Assembly (NCBI GenBank): GCA_017449135.1
Contig: JAFSKE010000041.1
Location: 34,326-98,325, forward strand
Source of the DNA: Synergistaceae bacterium
GTDB taxonomy: Bacteria; Synergistota; Synergistia; Synergistales; Aminobacteriaceae
Length of the DNA stretch: 64,000 nt
Reading direction: 5' to 3'
Shown here: positions 52,062 through 60,626 of the stretch, in pieces
Position numbering within the stretch: the first letter of the stretch is position 1
Layout: the number at the start of each line of letters is the position of its first letter
The notes under the pieces: model-generated
Told to the model about the DNA's origin: nothing
Database searches by the model: none
The model's input: only the letters and a program-made list of their open reading frames with translations
Made by a program: the position numbers and the translations under genes

Positions 52062-53452
52062 AAATAAGAAAAATTTTCAACCCTCAGGAGAAACACCACA
52101 CCAAAATCGCCGTCTACTGCCGCATAGCAACTCGGTACGAAGGCCAAGAAAACAGTTATGTGAACATTTCAACCCTGTATAAGCATAAGTTGGGGCAAAA
52201 GCTCTGCGCCATCTATGCGGATACAGGCTTAAGCGGGGCGCACTTGGAACTGCGTCCCCAGTTCCTTGAAATGATAAGAGATGGAGAAGCGGGGCTGTAT
52301 GATGTTCTGATGTGCAAGAGTTTGAAGATTTTTTCTCATGATTTGAGAGATGCCGTTCTTCAAATCCGCAAGCTACGTAAAAGGGGTATAAGAATCATAT
52401 TTGAAAGTGAAAACTTTGACACGAATAAGGATTTTACGGAGCTGGTCTTAAAAGTGCTGGAGGCTTTCGGCAGTGAAGCTGGCGAATTTGAAGGCGGAAT
52501 ACTTGCTCCGGTATTCGGCTATAAAAGAATTGACGGGAATTATGAAATCAATCCGGAAGAGGCAGAGGTTGTACGGAAGGTATTCTGGCTATATGAACAC
52601 GGTCTGCCCGTCTGCCAGATAATTGATGTTTTAGGGAGAAGAAATTACCCCACCGATGAGAGCAAAATCTACTACATCATTCAGAATGAAAAGTACGTCG
52701 GCGATTTTATCTTACGGAAATATATTCCCGCAGACTATTCAAGCCATAACATGATCTTGAATGAAGGCCAAGTTCCGTCAATGGTGATTGCAAATCATCA
52801 TGAGGCGATTATAAGCAGGGAACAATTTGACCGGTGTAACGTCATCTTTGACATGAGGAAAAAGCGCACATACAGTTTTTACCCGTTCGGTTTTCTCTTA
52901 AAATGTCCCTACTGTGGCCACAGTCTGGCACAGCGCAATTTACCTTTATTTAATGGAGCAACACATTTTCTATGTGAAGGCGAAAGAGCTTGCAGACAGT
53001 TTGCAATTCTGGCCGCCCCGACAAGAAAGAATATCTTAAGGGCTTGGAATGAGTTGCCAAGCTTCTCGATATTTTCTGAAAATATGCAGGCTGGTGCAGA
53101 GCAGGAAATATGGCCTGAAGAATTAAAGCTGCTCCGACGCGAAAAAGCACAGCACCCAAGTTTTGAAGAACTTAATTACTGGTGGCTGGATAAATATATC
53201 TTACGAATTACATTCGGAGCTCACACAAAGCCTGAGGACTGCACTATTAGGATTTTCTGGAAGTGTGGGCTAATCACCGTTCTCCCCTCTGGAGTTGACC
53301 GGCCTTCTAAAAATCCGCCGTATAGAGCATATCTCTGGAATAGATATGTTCTTCAGCACGCGAATCAATATCCGGACTTGGCATCAGAGATTATAGCGTC
53401 TGTGCATGTGAGAAGAAGCACACAGCCTCCACGCTCCAATGAACAGCAGTAA
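52058..53452 (+). CDS. Serine recombinase-like protein 2, catalytically dead but with zinc ribbon
   Basis: 464 aa. The resolvase fold is recognisable, but the catalytic Ser is Ala24 (YCRIAT) and the arginine motif SRFARN is KIFSHD, so it cannot cleave DNA. The recombinase domain (APVFGYKRIDGNYEINPEEAEVVRKVFWLYEHG) and zinc ribbon (CPYCGHSL...CEGERAC) are kept. It has an intact long frame and is coupled to recombinase 1, so it appears to be maintained, perhaps as a DNA-binding partner. Confidence 0.88.
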   Translation: MKIRKIFNPQEKHHTKIAVYCRIATRYEGQENSYVNISTLYKHKLGQKLCAIYADTGLSGAHLELRPQFLEMIRDGEAGLYDVLMCKSLKIFSHDLRDAVLQIRKLRKRGIRIIFESENFDTNKDFTELVLKVLEAFGSEAGEFEGGILAPVFGYKRIDGNYEINPEEAEVVRKVFWLYEHGLPVCQIIDVLGRRNYPTDESKIYYIIQNEKYVGDFILRKYIPADYSSHNMILNEGQVPSMVIANHHEAIISREQFDRCNVIFDMRKKRTYSFYPFGFLLKCPYCGHSLAQRNLPLFNGATHFLCEGERACRQFAILAAPTRKNILRAWNELPSFSIFSENMQAGAEQEIWPEELKLLRREKAQHPSFEELNYWWLDKYILRITFGAHTKPEDCTIRIFWKCGLITVLPSGVDRPSKNPPYRAYLWNRYVLQHANQYPDLASEIIASVHVRRSTQPPRSNEQQ

Positions 53453-53519
53453 TGAACAATAATTATAAACACACAGCAGTTATAAAAACGAAATAATTAC
53501 AGAAAAAAGGAGTTATATA

Positions 53520-55388
53520 ATGGAAGAGAGAATAGAAAGAACAGAACGAAGCGAAAGAACCGAAAGAAACAGCGTTGTAGCCCCTATTGTGCACAAGATA
53601 TTGTTCGAGGAAGCAGTATCCTCAAAAAAGCCCAGAGTCGCCGCATACTGCCGCGTATCAACTGACCTTGAAGAGCAGGCTACCAGCTTTGCTATGCAGG
53701 TAAGAACCTACGAGGAAAGAATAAAATCCAATCCTGACTGGGAATTTGCCGGCATATTTGCAGACGAAGGCATTACTGGAACAAGTGCCGCCAAGAGGCC
53801 ACAATTTCAAGCGATGATACGGGCATGTGATGAGGGAAAGATTGACATCATCTACACGAAGTCCATCAGCCGCTTTGCTCGCAATACCCTTGAATGCCTC
53901 AGCTATGTTAATCAGTTAGAGAAAGACGGTGTCGCGGTAATTTTTGAAAATGACAGGATTGATACAAGAACCAAAGAATCAAAACTTCTCTTCACCATAC
54001 TCGCAAACTTTGCTGAAGAAGAAAGCCGCTCAATCTCTGAGAACTCTAAATGGGGCATTCGTAAAAAGTTCGAGCAGGGAATAGCTCGCTGGGCAAATTT
54101 ATATGGCTATAAAAAAGGCTACGTGATTGTTCCCAATGAAGCTACTGTTGTCCAGAAAATCTTCAAGCTCTATGAACGAGGCAATAGCTTTAAGCAAATA
54201 AAAAAGAAGCTGAATGACGCGGGCACGCCAAGCCCGAAAAAGACAAAGTGGAGCGAGAGAAGCATTCAGAGCATGTTGAGTAATGAGCGGTATATGGGAG
54301 ACATTAAGCTGCAGAAGACTTACATGCCGGATCATTTAGCGACAAAGGCTGTAAGAAACGACTCTACAAAAGTTCCTTCTTATTATATTGATAATCATCA
54401 TCAAGGAATAATAACGAAGAAACAGTTCAAGAGAGTGCAGTTGATTAGAGAGATGAAACAAGGGGATAGGCAGTATCCGTTTGGAAGTAAGTTGAGATGT
54501 CCATATTGCGGGGCTGTACTTCATCAGAGAAAGTTGAGAAGTCTCGGGTATGTGGGCTGGTGCTGTGAGGAGGTAAACGCCCCTCATTCTGGTCACTCGA
54601 TTTTTAAGGGCTCGGCTTTAAAACAAATGGCAGCAGGAAATAAAGCGGCAGGGAAAAAGATAAACACACAGGGGGGAATGGTCGGGACAATAGCCGGAAC
54701 AATACCTGTAACAGAGAGACGCGGCGCAGAGGGGAGCGGGGCAGAGAAGGCAGAAAGATGCTGCCATCAGTTCGCCATACCGTCCCAGCTTGTGAATAAA
54801 GCACTGGTGGGAGCTTATGAAGGGCTGAGCGTAGCAACTATTGAGGCAAAATTATCTGACCCGAAGCATAAACGTTCGGCCTCCGCACTTCTTACCATAA
54901 AGCAGCAATATCACTTCAGAAAAGTTGATTACTGGTGGGTTGATGACCTAATCGATCACATCGAGTTCGGAAAGCACAGCCACACGCCTACCGAGATAAT
55001 GCGTATGCGGGCATTAGGTGAGGACTTCATTGATGACCGCGTCATGCTCATTTTCTGGAAATGCGGCATTGTGAGTACCGTGCCCACAGGCGTGAATGTT
55101 GATAGAGACGACCCGCGCATTTTAGCGGCTAGAAATATACCAGACACAAAAGCGGCCAATTCAGCGGCAAAATCAACAACAGCAGGAATAGCAGGAATAG
55201 CGGCACTGACGGCAACAACGGCGACAGCACTTAAAACAGCAACAGCAGAAACGGCGGCAATAGAAATGACGGCAATGACGGCTAATTCAACAGACGCTGA
55301 AAAGACAGTAATAATAGAAAAGACAGAAAGAGAGAAAGAAAGGATGACGGGTGAGAATAATGAAAATCACACATATATCGCGCAATAG
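53520..55388 (+). CDS. Large serine recombinase 3
   Basis: 622 aa. Catalytic Ser47 (YCRVST), KSISRFARN, recombinase domain, zinc ribbon (CPYCGAVLHQRK...CCEE) with a Gly/Ala-rich insert before the last Cys pair, then a helical part, and an Ala/Thr-rich C-terminal tail of about 90 residues, which looks slippage-born. AAGGAG precedes ATG. Overlaps recombinase 4 by 29 bp. Confidence 0.92.
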   Translation: MEERIERTERSERTERNSVVAPIVHKILFEEAVSSKKPRVAAYCRVSTDLEEQATSFAMQVRTYEERIKSNPDWEFAGIFADEGITGTSAAKRPQFQAMIRACDEGKIDIIYTKSISRFARNTLECLSYVNQLEKDGVAVIFENDRIDTRTKESKLLFTILANFAEEESRSISENSKWGIRKKFEQGIARWANLYGYKKGYVIVPNEATVVQKIFKLYERGNSFKQIKKKLNDAGTPSPKKTKWSERSIQSMLSNERYMGDIKLQKTYMPDHLATKAVRNDSTKVPSYYIDNHHQGIITKKQFKRVQLIREMKQGDRQYPFGSKLRCPYCGAVLHQRKLRSLGYVGWCCEEVNAPHSGHSIFKGSALKQMAAGNKAAGKKINTQGGMVGTIAGTIPVTERRGAEGSGAEKAERCCHQFAIPSQLVNKALVGAYEGLSVATIEAKLSDPKHKRSASALLTIKQQYHFRKVDYWWVDDLIDHIEFGKHSHTPTEIMRMRALGEDFIDDRVMLIFWKCGIVSTVPTGVNVDRDDPRILAARNIPDTKAANSAAKSTTAGIAGIAALTATTATALKTATAETAAIEMTAMTANSTDAEKTVIIEKTEREKERMTGENNENHTYIAQ

Positions 55389-56610
55389 AGACCTTCACAA
55401 GAAAAGAGTAGCGGCTTACTGCCGCGTCTCTACTCTTCAAGAAGAACAAGAAGAAAGTATGGAAACACAGCTCAGGTATTACACTAACTATATCGCGGCT
55501 CACGCGGACTGGGAATTTGCAGGTGTGTATAGCGATGAAAAGTCAGGCCTGAGTGCTGATAACAGGAGAGGCTTCCAGCAATTAATAAAAGACTCCTTAG
55601 AGGGAAGCGTGGACTTTATCTTAGTTAAGTCCATATCCCGCTTCTCTAGAAACGCAGTTGACTGCCAGCGGTACGTCAATCTCCTTCACAGCAACGGGGT
55701 AGATGTCTTCTTCGAGAAAGAGAATATAAACACAGCAGACGCGTCCAGCACTATGCTGATGTCCTTCATGTCAGTCTTCGCTCAGAATGAGAGTCGTTCA
55801 ATATCAGAGAATATGAGATGGGCGATTAAGGAACGCGTGAAGAAGGGAGAGCATAATTTAGGGAATAATAGGGTGCTAGGGTACGATTTCGTCAATGGCG
55901 TTCTTGTCCCCAACAAAGACGCACCCATCATCCGCGACATCTTTGAGATGTACCTTTCCGGAGCCGGTCTTGTAACAATTAGAGAGAAATTGACAGGGCT
56001 GGGCATAATGGGCAAAAACGGCAACCCTATCCGCAGCTGCACTCTCCTCTACATCTTGAAAAATGAAATCTATGTGGGAGACCGCTTACTTCAGAAGCAA
56101 GCTCCAAAAGATTTTCTCACAAAGCGGCCGGATAAAAGGCTTCATTATGAGAGTAATTATTTATATGATGATCATGAGGCTATTGTAAGCCGCGAAGTCT
56201 GGGACGGGGTACAGAAGCTGATGAAGGACCGAAGGGAGCGGAATAAACACGCGGGAATGTCTAATGGCGGAGGCCGGGCGCATTTTTTGTATGGTAAACT
56301 CTTCTGCGGTGAGTGCGGCGGGCTCCTTAGACGAAAAACTTATCCGGATAAGGTAAACGGGAACTACAAGGTCTGGCTTTGTAGGGGAAGAAAAGCCGGC
56401 TGCAAGATGAGGGCGATGAGAGAAGAAGACCTGATAAAGCTCATTTTAGAGGAAGGAAAGCGGCATCACGGCGCACAGGGAGACATCGAGCAAATTTCAC
56501 GCTTGATTGAGAGAATCGAAGTTTTTACTGACCGGATTGAAGTTAGCTGGAAAGACAGCGAACTGGGGTTTGACAGTTTTTCGACCTCCGTAGGATCCGT
56601 AGGATCGTAG
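55360..56610 (+). CDS. Large serine recombinase 4
   Basis: 416 aa. Catalytic Ser24 (YCRVST), KSISRFSRN, recombinase domain, zinc ribbon (CGECGGLL...CRGRKAGC), and a short C-terminal helix. ATG 55360 is favoured; GTG 55351 is possible. Last gene of the plus-strand run, followed by two hairpins. With recombinase 3 it is the best candidate for the prophage integrase. Confidence 0.92.
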   Translation: MKITHISRNRDLHKKRVAAYCRVSTLQEEQEESMETQLRYYTNYIAAHADWEFAGVYSDEKSGLSADNRRGFQQLIKDSLEGSVDFILVKSISRFSRNAVDCQRYVNLLHSNGVDVFFEKENINTADASSTMLMSFMSVFAQNESRSISENMRWAIKERVKKGEHNLGNNRVLGYDFVNGVLVPNKDAPIIRDIFEMYLSGAGLVTIREKLTGLGIMGKNGNPIRSCTLLYILKNEIYVGDRLLQKQAPKDFLTKRPDKRLHYESNYLYDDHEAIVSREVWDGVQKLMKDRRERNKHAGMSNGGGRAHFLYGKLFCGECGGLLRRKTYPDKVNGNYKVWLCRGRKAGCKMRAMREEDLIKLILEEGKRHHGAQGDIEQISRLIERIEVFTDRIEVSWKDSELGFDSFSTSVGSVGS

Positions 56611-56700
56611 AAACACAGGAGAGAGAAAGCAAGAGTTGTCAAATTTTGCATTTTAGTTGTCATTTTGAGGCGTTAGTTGCTCTGTGTTTAATGCGGTAGA

Positions 56701-56736
56701 ATTGAATAGCGGCATAGAGCAGTACCGCTATTCAAT
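56701..56736. repeat. 12-bp perfect inverted repeat after the recombinases
   Basis: ATTGAATAGCGG (56701-56712) and CCGCTATTCAAT (56725-56736), 12-bp loop. No T-run directly after; it could be a recombinase or att-related site, or an RNA hairpin. Confidence 0.7.
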
Positions 56737-56740
56737 AATT

Positions 56741-56775
56741 GGCGTACATGTCCTGTGTACGCCGTTTTTTTTCTT
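56741..56775. terminator. Intrinsic terminator between convergent units
   Basis: GGCGTACA (56741-56748) with TGTACGCC (56756-56763), followed by T8. Genes converge here. Confidence 0.85.
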
Positions 56776-56788
56776 TTTTTTCTCTCTC

Positions 56789-57016
56789 TCAATACCAATA
56801 AGACATTGCCTTATCTGGAATTTCTAAGCCCTTTCTAAAATAATTCCAGATTTTTGCAATTCCTTGCCTAATATAAATATTACTTTTAAGACCGCTTATT
56901 ATCTCAAGCGTGCTTACATCAAAAACGACATGATGAGCACGTGCTATGTCGCCCTCCTCGTAGCAATCCATTGAAATCTTATTGCCATCTCTTACGATAT
57001 TTTCAATCTTAACCAT
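56789..57016 (-). CDS. Small protein of unknown function, 75 aa
   Basis: Unrecognised. Alternating strands then helices (MVKIENIVRDGNKISMDCYEEGD...WNYFRKGLEIPDK). Weak ribosome binding site (AGGGAAAT). Lies downstream of the repressor on the same strand, 95 bp away. Confidence 0.5.
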   Translation of the reverse strand: MVKIENIVRDGNKISMDCYEEGDIARAHHVVFDVSTLEIISGLKSNIYIRQGIAKIWNYFRKGLEIPDKAMSYWY

Positions 57017-57111
57017 TTTTATTTCCCTATAAAAGCGTAATTCCGTTGTTAATCAAATTTTTAGAACTTTATTGTTATTGCTCCTTAAAATATAATAATT
57101 ATATTTTACTA

Positions 57112-57600
57112 TTAATTAAAAAATTTTGCAATATCTAATAAACATTTTTTCTTTTCCTCGCTTAGTTTTCTATACATTTTTAATAAATCAATTTCCTGAG
57201 CATCGTTTTCTTGGAGAGAAATTTTGTTTTCTCGGAGAGATTTTTCAGGATGTTTCATCTTTCTCCATAAGCTTTCTCTTTCGTCAGGATTTGACCAGAG
57301 CCAGTCAATTAATTTTTTACTCACAGGAAAATCTTTTTTTTCCTCATCGCCGTACATAAGCCAGTCAGCACCGACATCGAACTCTTCTTCAATTTTTGCA
57401 GAGGTGTACGGAGTTAAATTTGTAATGTTTTTTTCGATGCTATAGACACCACCTTGTGACATTCCTATTCTTTCGCCAAATTCAGTCTGAGTGAGTCCTG
57501 CATCTTTTCTTACTCGTCTTACAGATAAATCAAGCTGTTTTTTTACTTTTAATAAGTTTTCATGAACTTTGTCTGATAATTTTTCTACTTTAAGTGGCAT
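57112..57600 (-). CDS. XRE-family repressor-like regulator
   Basis: 162 aa. N-terminal helix-turn-helix (RVRKDAGLTQTEFGERIGMSQGGVYSIEKN, about residues 28-58) with the phage-typical FDVGADWLMYGDEE after it; C-terminal helical region (LLKMYRKLSEEKKKCLLDIAKFF) like oligomerisation tails of phage repressors. Minus strand, opposite to the phage genes. Likely lysogeny regulator; no cleavage domain (no S24 peptidase). Confidence 0.85.
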   Translation of the reverse strand: MPLKVEKLSDKVHENLLKVKKQLDLSVRRVRKDAGLTQTEFGERIGMSQGGVYSIEKNITNLTPYTSAKIEEEFDVGADWLMYGDEEKKDFPVSKKLIDWLWSNPDERESLWRKMKHPEKSLRENKISLQENDAQEIDLLKMYRKLSEEKKKCLLDIAKFFN

Positions 57601-57724
57601 ATTTCACCCAGCATTATTATCCATCTTGTTGGCGTACTCTAATCATGTAAAATTGCTTCAAAGAAGGTAGTAAGGCGGCCTTTATAGAAGAGCTGTGAGC
57701 TCTTGAAAAATTCTCCTAAGGTAT

Positions 57725-57750
57725 ATTTTAATCTTTTTTAAGATTAAAAT
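57725..57750. terminator. Bidirectional AT-rich hairpin
   Basis: ATTTTAATCTT (57725-57735), TTTT, AAGATTAAAAT (57740-57750): perfect 11-bp stem. Lies between the SWIM gene and the repressor; possible terminator for the SWIM gene. Otherwise 57601-57878 shows no gene. Confidence 0.5.
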
Positions 57751-57878
57751 AGCCTCTAGATACGTCTATGAAGCTCTACACAGGTATCATGACCCTCTTC
57801 TGTGCAAGTGGCCTTATTATTTTGCCCTAAAGGTGCGTGTAAATGGCTCGTTTCGATGGCCTTATTGAAGCGAAGTTG

Positions 57879-58370
57879 TCACCAACGCTCTTCTCTCAAC
57901 TCTTCTACACATTCATCAAGCCTTTTCTCAACATATGCCCGTTCTAGCTCAATCCTTGACATTGCTCTAGCTTCTCTTTCCAGTTCTTCCCTGCGTGAAA
58001 TCCTCTCTCTTTGTTCTTCTTCCTGTTCTTGTTCTGCGCATTCCTTTATCTCCTTATACAGCATATCCAACTGCTCAGGTTCCGCTTCTATAAAGAGAGC
58101 TACCATGTGTTTACAGACAACATGACGATCCTTTGCAAAAGGACAGTCGCACGTGGAACTTCTGGGCTTTTCAGGATTAACAGTTACATGGTAAATAGGG
58201 GCATCATCAAGTTGCTCTGAACGAAATGGGGTATAATCAGAGCTTCGGCCTTTTACGAGACCAGTGTATAGGAGACCATCTTTTGAGTAAGATATAACTT
58301 TCCGCTTTTTATAATAATCTACGCCACGCCAGAGCGATCCAGCACTGGCAAGTTCAAATATTTTGTGCAT
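57879..58370 (-). CDS. SWIM zinc-finger protein
   Basis: 163 aa. SWIM motif CxCx(n)CxH: C74, C76, C86, H88 (STCDCPFAKDRHVVCKH). The N-terminus binds a beta-rich region (KVISYSKDGLLYTGLVKG); the C-terminal 60 residues form a highly charged coiled coil. SWIM domains bind DNA or proteins. Located 21 bp downstream of the PLD-like gene and probably co-transcribed. Confidence 0.85.
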   Translation of the reverse strand: MHKIFELASAGSLWRGVDYYKKRKVISYSKDGLLYTGLVKGRSSDYTPFRSEQLDDAPIYHVTVNPEKPRSSTCDCPFAKDRHVVCKHMVALFIEAEPEQLDMLYKEIKECAEQEQEEEQRERISRREELEREARAMSRIELERAYVEKRLDECVEELREERW

Positions 58371-58391
58371 TGCTCTTTTTTTGGATATGGC

Positions 58392-59288
58392 TCAAATCTC
58401 ATACTCATCTTCAATATAATTCTCCATGCCGCGCTCTTTCCATAAAATTTTATAGCACCAATATCCTCCGCCGTCTTTATCAGTAACCTGATAGTTTTGA
58501 ATCCCCACAGCGTGTATAATTGGGCAGTTCATCTTATGCAATCTAATACTTGAAAAATATCTTTGAACTTCATAGTTTAGCTCCGCAGAAAGCCTATCAG
58601 CTTCTTCTTTCGTCATTTCACCGTAATATCGTTCTTCAATGTCGGAGTATTGATCTATGATGGCCTCGTAATTATTGTAGTAACTTATATCCAGTAAATC
58701 ATTATCAACCTCTTTACCAACAGTCCAGTCACAGCCGCAATGACGGAAGAGATGAACACGAGTGTCATAATACCCCTCTTGCTCAAAGCCAAATATATAA
58801 AAAATAGGGCAGTTACAAAATTCACAGATTTCAGGCTTTCTAAGAATTTGAAAATCAGAAGCACTCAGCTCTTGAAGGTTCTTGAACTCTTGCAGATAGC
58901 TATAAACTGAACTAGCATCCCTGACAATCTCAATATTTTCCAGATTAAAATTATCTGCTTTATCTGTCCAATTGAATGACCCAGTTATACACAACTCTTC
59001 ATCAATAAGACAAAATTTATTATGCATCAAGGTTCCAAAGTTTTTTATTTGGATAATCGCACCTAGCTGACGTAGTTGATTAACTACTGCAAGGTTACGG
59101 GGATAAGTGTTGCTTTGGATGTCGTTTGTGACTATTTCAAGTTTTACACCTCTTGATAGAAGCTCCGTAAAGACATCTTGATACAATTTAAAATTAATCC
59201 AAGCAACAGCTATACGCACATGGTGATTAGCTGTCCTTAGGAGACACTTTAAATGATACTGTATATCTGTGAAATACGTTTCGGCCAT
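58392..59288 (-). CDS. PLD-like (single HKD) nuclease-type protein with zinc cysteines
   Basis: 298 aa. HxKxxxxD motif at H89, K91, D96 (HNKFCLIDEE) followed by GSFNWT, as in PLD-like endonucleases that work as dimers. The C-terminal half has a Cys-rich motif (CEFCNCPIFY...FRHCGCDW) likely binding zinc. Good ribosome binding site (AAAGAGG). With the SWIM gene it may be a small accessory or defence unit; this is inference from context. Confidence 0.82.
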   Translation of the reverse strand: MAETYFTDIQYHLKCLLRTANHHVRIAVAWINFKLYQDVFTELLSRGVKLEIVTNDIQSNTYPRNLAVVNQLRQLGAIIQIKNFGTLMHNKFCLIDEELCITGSFNWTDKADNFNLENIEIVRDASSVYSYLQEFKNLQELSASDFQILRKPEICEFCNCPIFYIFGFEQEGYYDTRVHLFRHCGCDWTVGKEVDNDLLDISYYNNYEAIIDQYSDIEERYYGEMTKEEADRLSAELNYEVQRYFSSIRLHKMNCPIIHAVGIQNYQVTDKDGGGYWCYKILWKERGMENYIEDEYEI

Positions 59289-59335
59289 GATTTATACCTC
59301 TTTAGCTGTTTATATAATCAAAAATTCAGTTATAA

Positions 59336-60082
59336 TCAGTATTTATGACTTATCTCACCCCCCGTAACGCCGATATTCTGACCAGTGATGACATTACTGG
59401 CATCAGAGAGGAGATACTCAATGCTCGGCACAACTTCTTCAACTAAGATATTTCGGCCAAGCGGGTTATTCTTCGCGCTTTGTTCTTTTACAAGATCGGG
59501 TAACTCTGATAAAAATTTTGTCTCCATCATGTCTGGGGAGACAGCATTAACCATGATTCTTTTACTTGCATACTCTGCTGCAAGATTTCTCATCAGCCCC
59601 AACAACGCATATTTTATCGTTATATAAGGCCCTTGAAACTTCGGTGGTACTCCAAGCAAATAAGCAGACAACATGAAAACAATCTTTCCGTATTTCTGCT
59701 TCGCCATGTGCGGAATTAACTGCTGACAGATCATGGTGATTGACCTCAATGAAACGTCAATTTCGCTCTGATAGTTATCCCAAGTTTGTTTATGAAATTG
59801 CAGATTATGAGCCTTATTCGCAGAGAGATGAACAATGTGATCAGGATACAGCTCTTTTTCTTTCACGAAAGCTATGAACTTCTGCGTGCTATCAAAATCG
59901 CTGAAGTCAGCTTGAAGAGGTATAATTCTATCTCCAAACTGCGCTTTAAGCTGTAGGAGCGGCTCGTCCGTGTTTCTATAATGAGCGATAATTTTTTCAT
60001 AATTATCCGCAGTTTGTCTAATCAGTAATGTTCCTACTTCAGAAGATGCTCCAGTTACAAGCAAAATTTTTTTATCTTTCAT
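59336..60082 (-). CDS. Short-chain dehydrogenase/reductase (FabG-like)
   Basis: 248 aa. Cofactor motif TGASSEVG near residue 9, catalytic Ser in MLSAYLLG and YxxxK in YITIK. C-terminal DASNVITGQNIGVTGG is typical of FabG-type SDRs. ATG 60082 overlaps the end of the MaoC gene by 11 bp. Expected to reduce a 3-keto or similar acyl-ACP intermediate in the acyl-modification pathway. Confidence 0.9.
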   Translation of the reverse strand: MKDKKILLVTGASSEVGTLLIRQTADNYEKIIAHYRNTDEPLLQLKAQFGDRIIPLQADFSDFDSTQKFIAFVKEKELYPDHIVHLSANKAHNLQFHKQTWDNYQSEIDVSLRSITMICQQLIPHMAKQKYGKIVFMLSAYLLGVPPKFQGPYITIKYALLGLMRNLAAEYASKRIMVNAVSPDMMETKFLSELPDLVKEQSAKNNPLGRNILVEEVVPSIEYLLSDASNVITGQNIGVTGGEISHKY

Positions 60083-60283
60083 CAAGAACACCGGCTTTCA
60101 GAAGGCCACGTAAAACTTTTTTATTATTCTGATTCACGATAGTAACCTTCACTTCAACATATCTGAGATCTACATCAACTGCGCCAACTTCGCCGATAAC
60201 GGTCAATTCATCTCCGATGAACACAGGCTTTACGAACTTAACGTCTAAACCTTGTATTAGACAGTACTTTCCGGGAAGCAGCA

Positions 60284-60290
60284 CCCCCCC
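60284..60290 (-). repeat. G7 homopolymer at the frameshift in the MaoC gene
   Basis: Seven C on the plus strand; eight would restore the frame LGGVLLPGKYC. Candidate slipped-strand site or sequencing error. Confidence 0.7.
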
Positions 60291-60412
60291 AAAGAGGAGA
60301 TCAGAGCCGCTGTTAGCATACCATAAGCCACACGGCCACTGAATCCATGCTGAATAGCAAAAGCCTCATCAGTATGTAAGGGGTTGATGTCTCCTGTTAG
60401 TTCTTTGAACAT

Positions 60413-60423
60413 ATCCAGCTTAT
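60413..60423 (+). repeat. Target-site duplication, left copy
   Basis: ATCCAGCTTAT, repeated at 60550-60560. Confidence 0.85.
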
Positions 60424-60549
60424 AGGACAAACGCATCAATTTTCATAAACGAGGTATTTACAAGGATTTATAGCATTAAAAATTTTTAATGCGTAACTCT
60501 GTAAATCTAGTTATAGCAATACTCCATAAATTTTGATGCGTTTATCCTG
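60424..60549. mobile_element. MITE-like insertion, 126 bp
   Basis: Ends are inverted repeats (AGGACAAACGCATCAA against AGGATAAACGCATCAA on the other strand, one mismatch). The 11-bp direct repeat ATCCAGCTTAT flanks it (60413-60423 and 60550-60560), a target duplication. A 20-bp palindrome GCATTAAAAATTTTTAATGC lies inside (60473-60492). It has no ORF. The duplication length is compatible with IS4-family transposases, none of which is visible here. Confidence 0.85.
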
Positions 60550-60560
60550 ATCCAGCTTAT
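60550..60560 (+). repeat. Target-site duplication, right copy
   Basis: ATCCAGCTTAT, repeated at 60413-60423. Confidence 0.85.
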
Positions 60561-60626
60561 CTGAAGTTACGGTATAGCTGAATTGTTCTTTCATTCCGAC
60601 GTTTAAGTCGGTTATTCGATATTCGT

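Noticed and set aside
57802..58125. Plus-strand frame over the SWIM gene
   Set aside because: Ser-rich antisense of the charged coiled coil; the minus frame has the clear SWIM motif.
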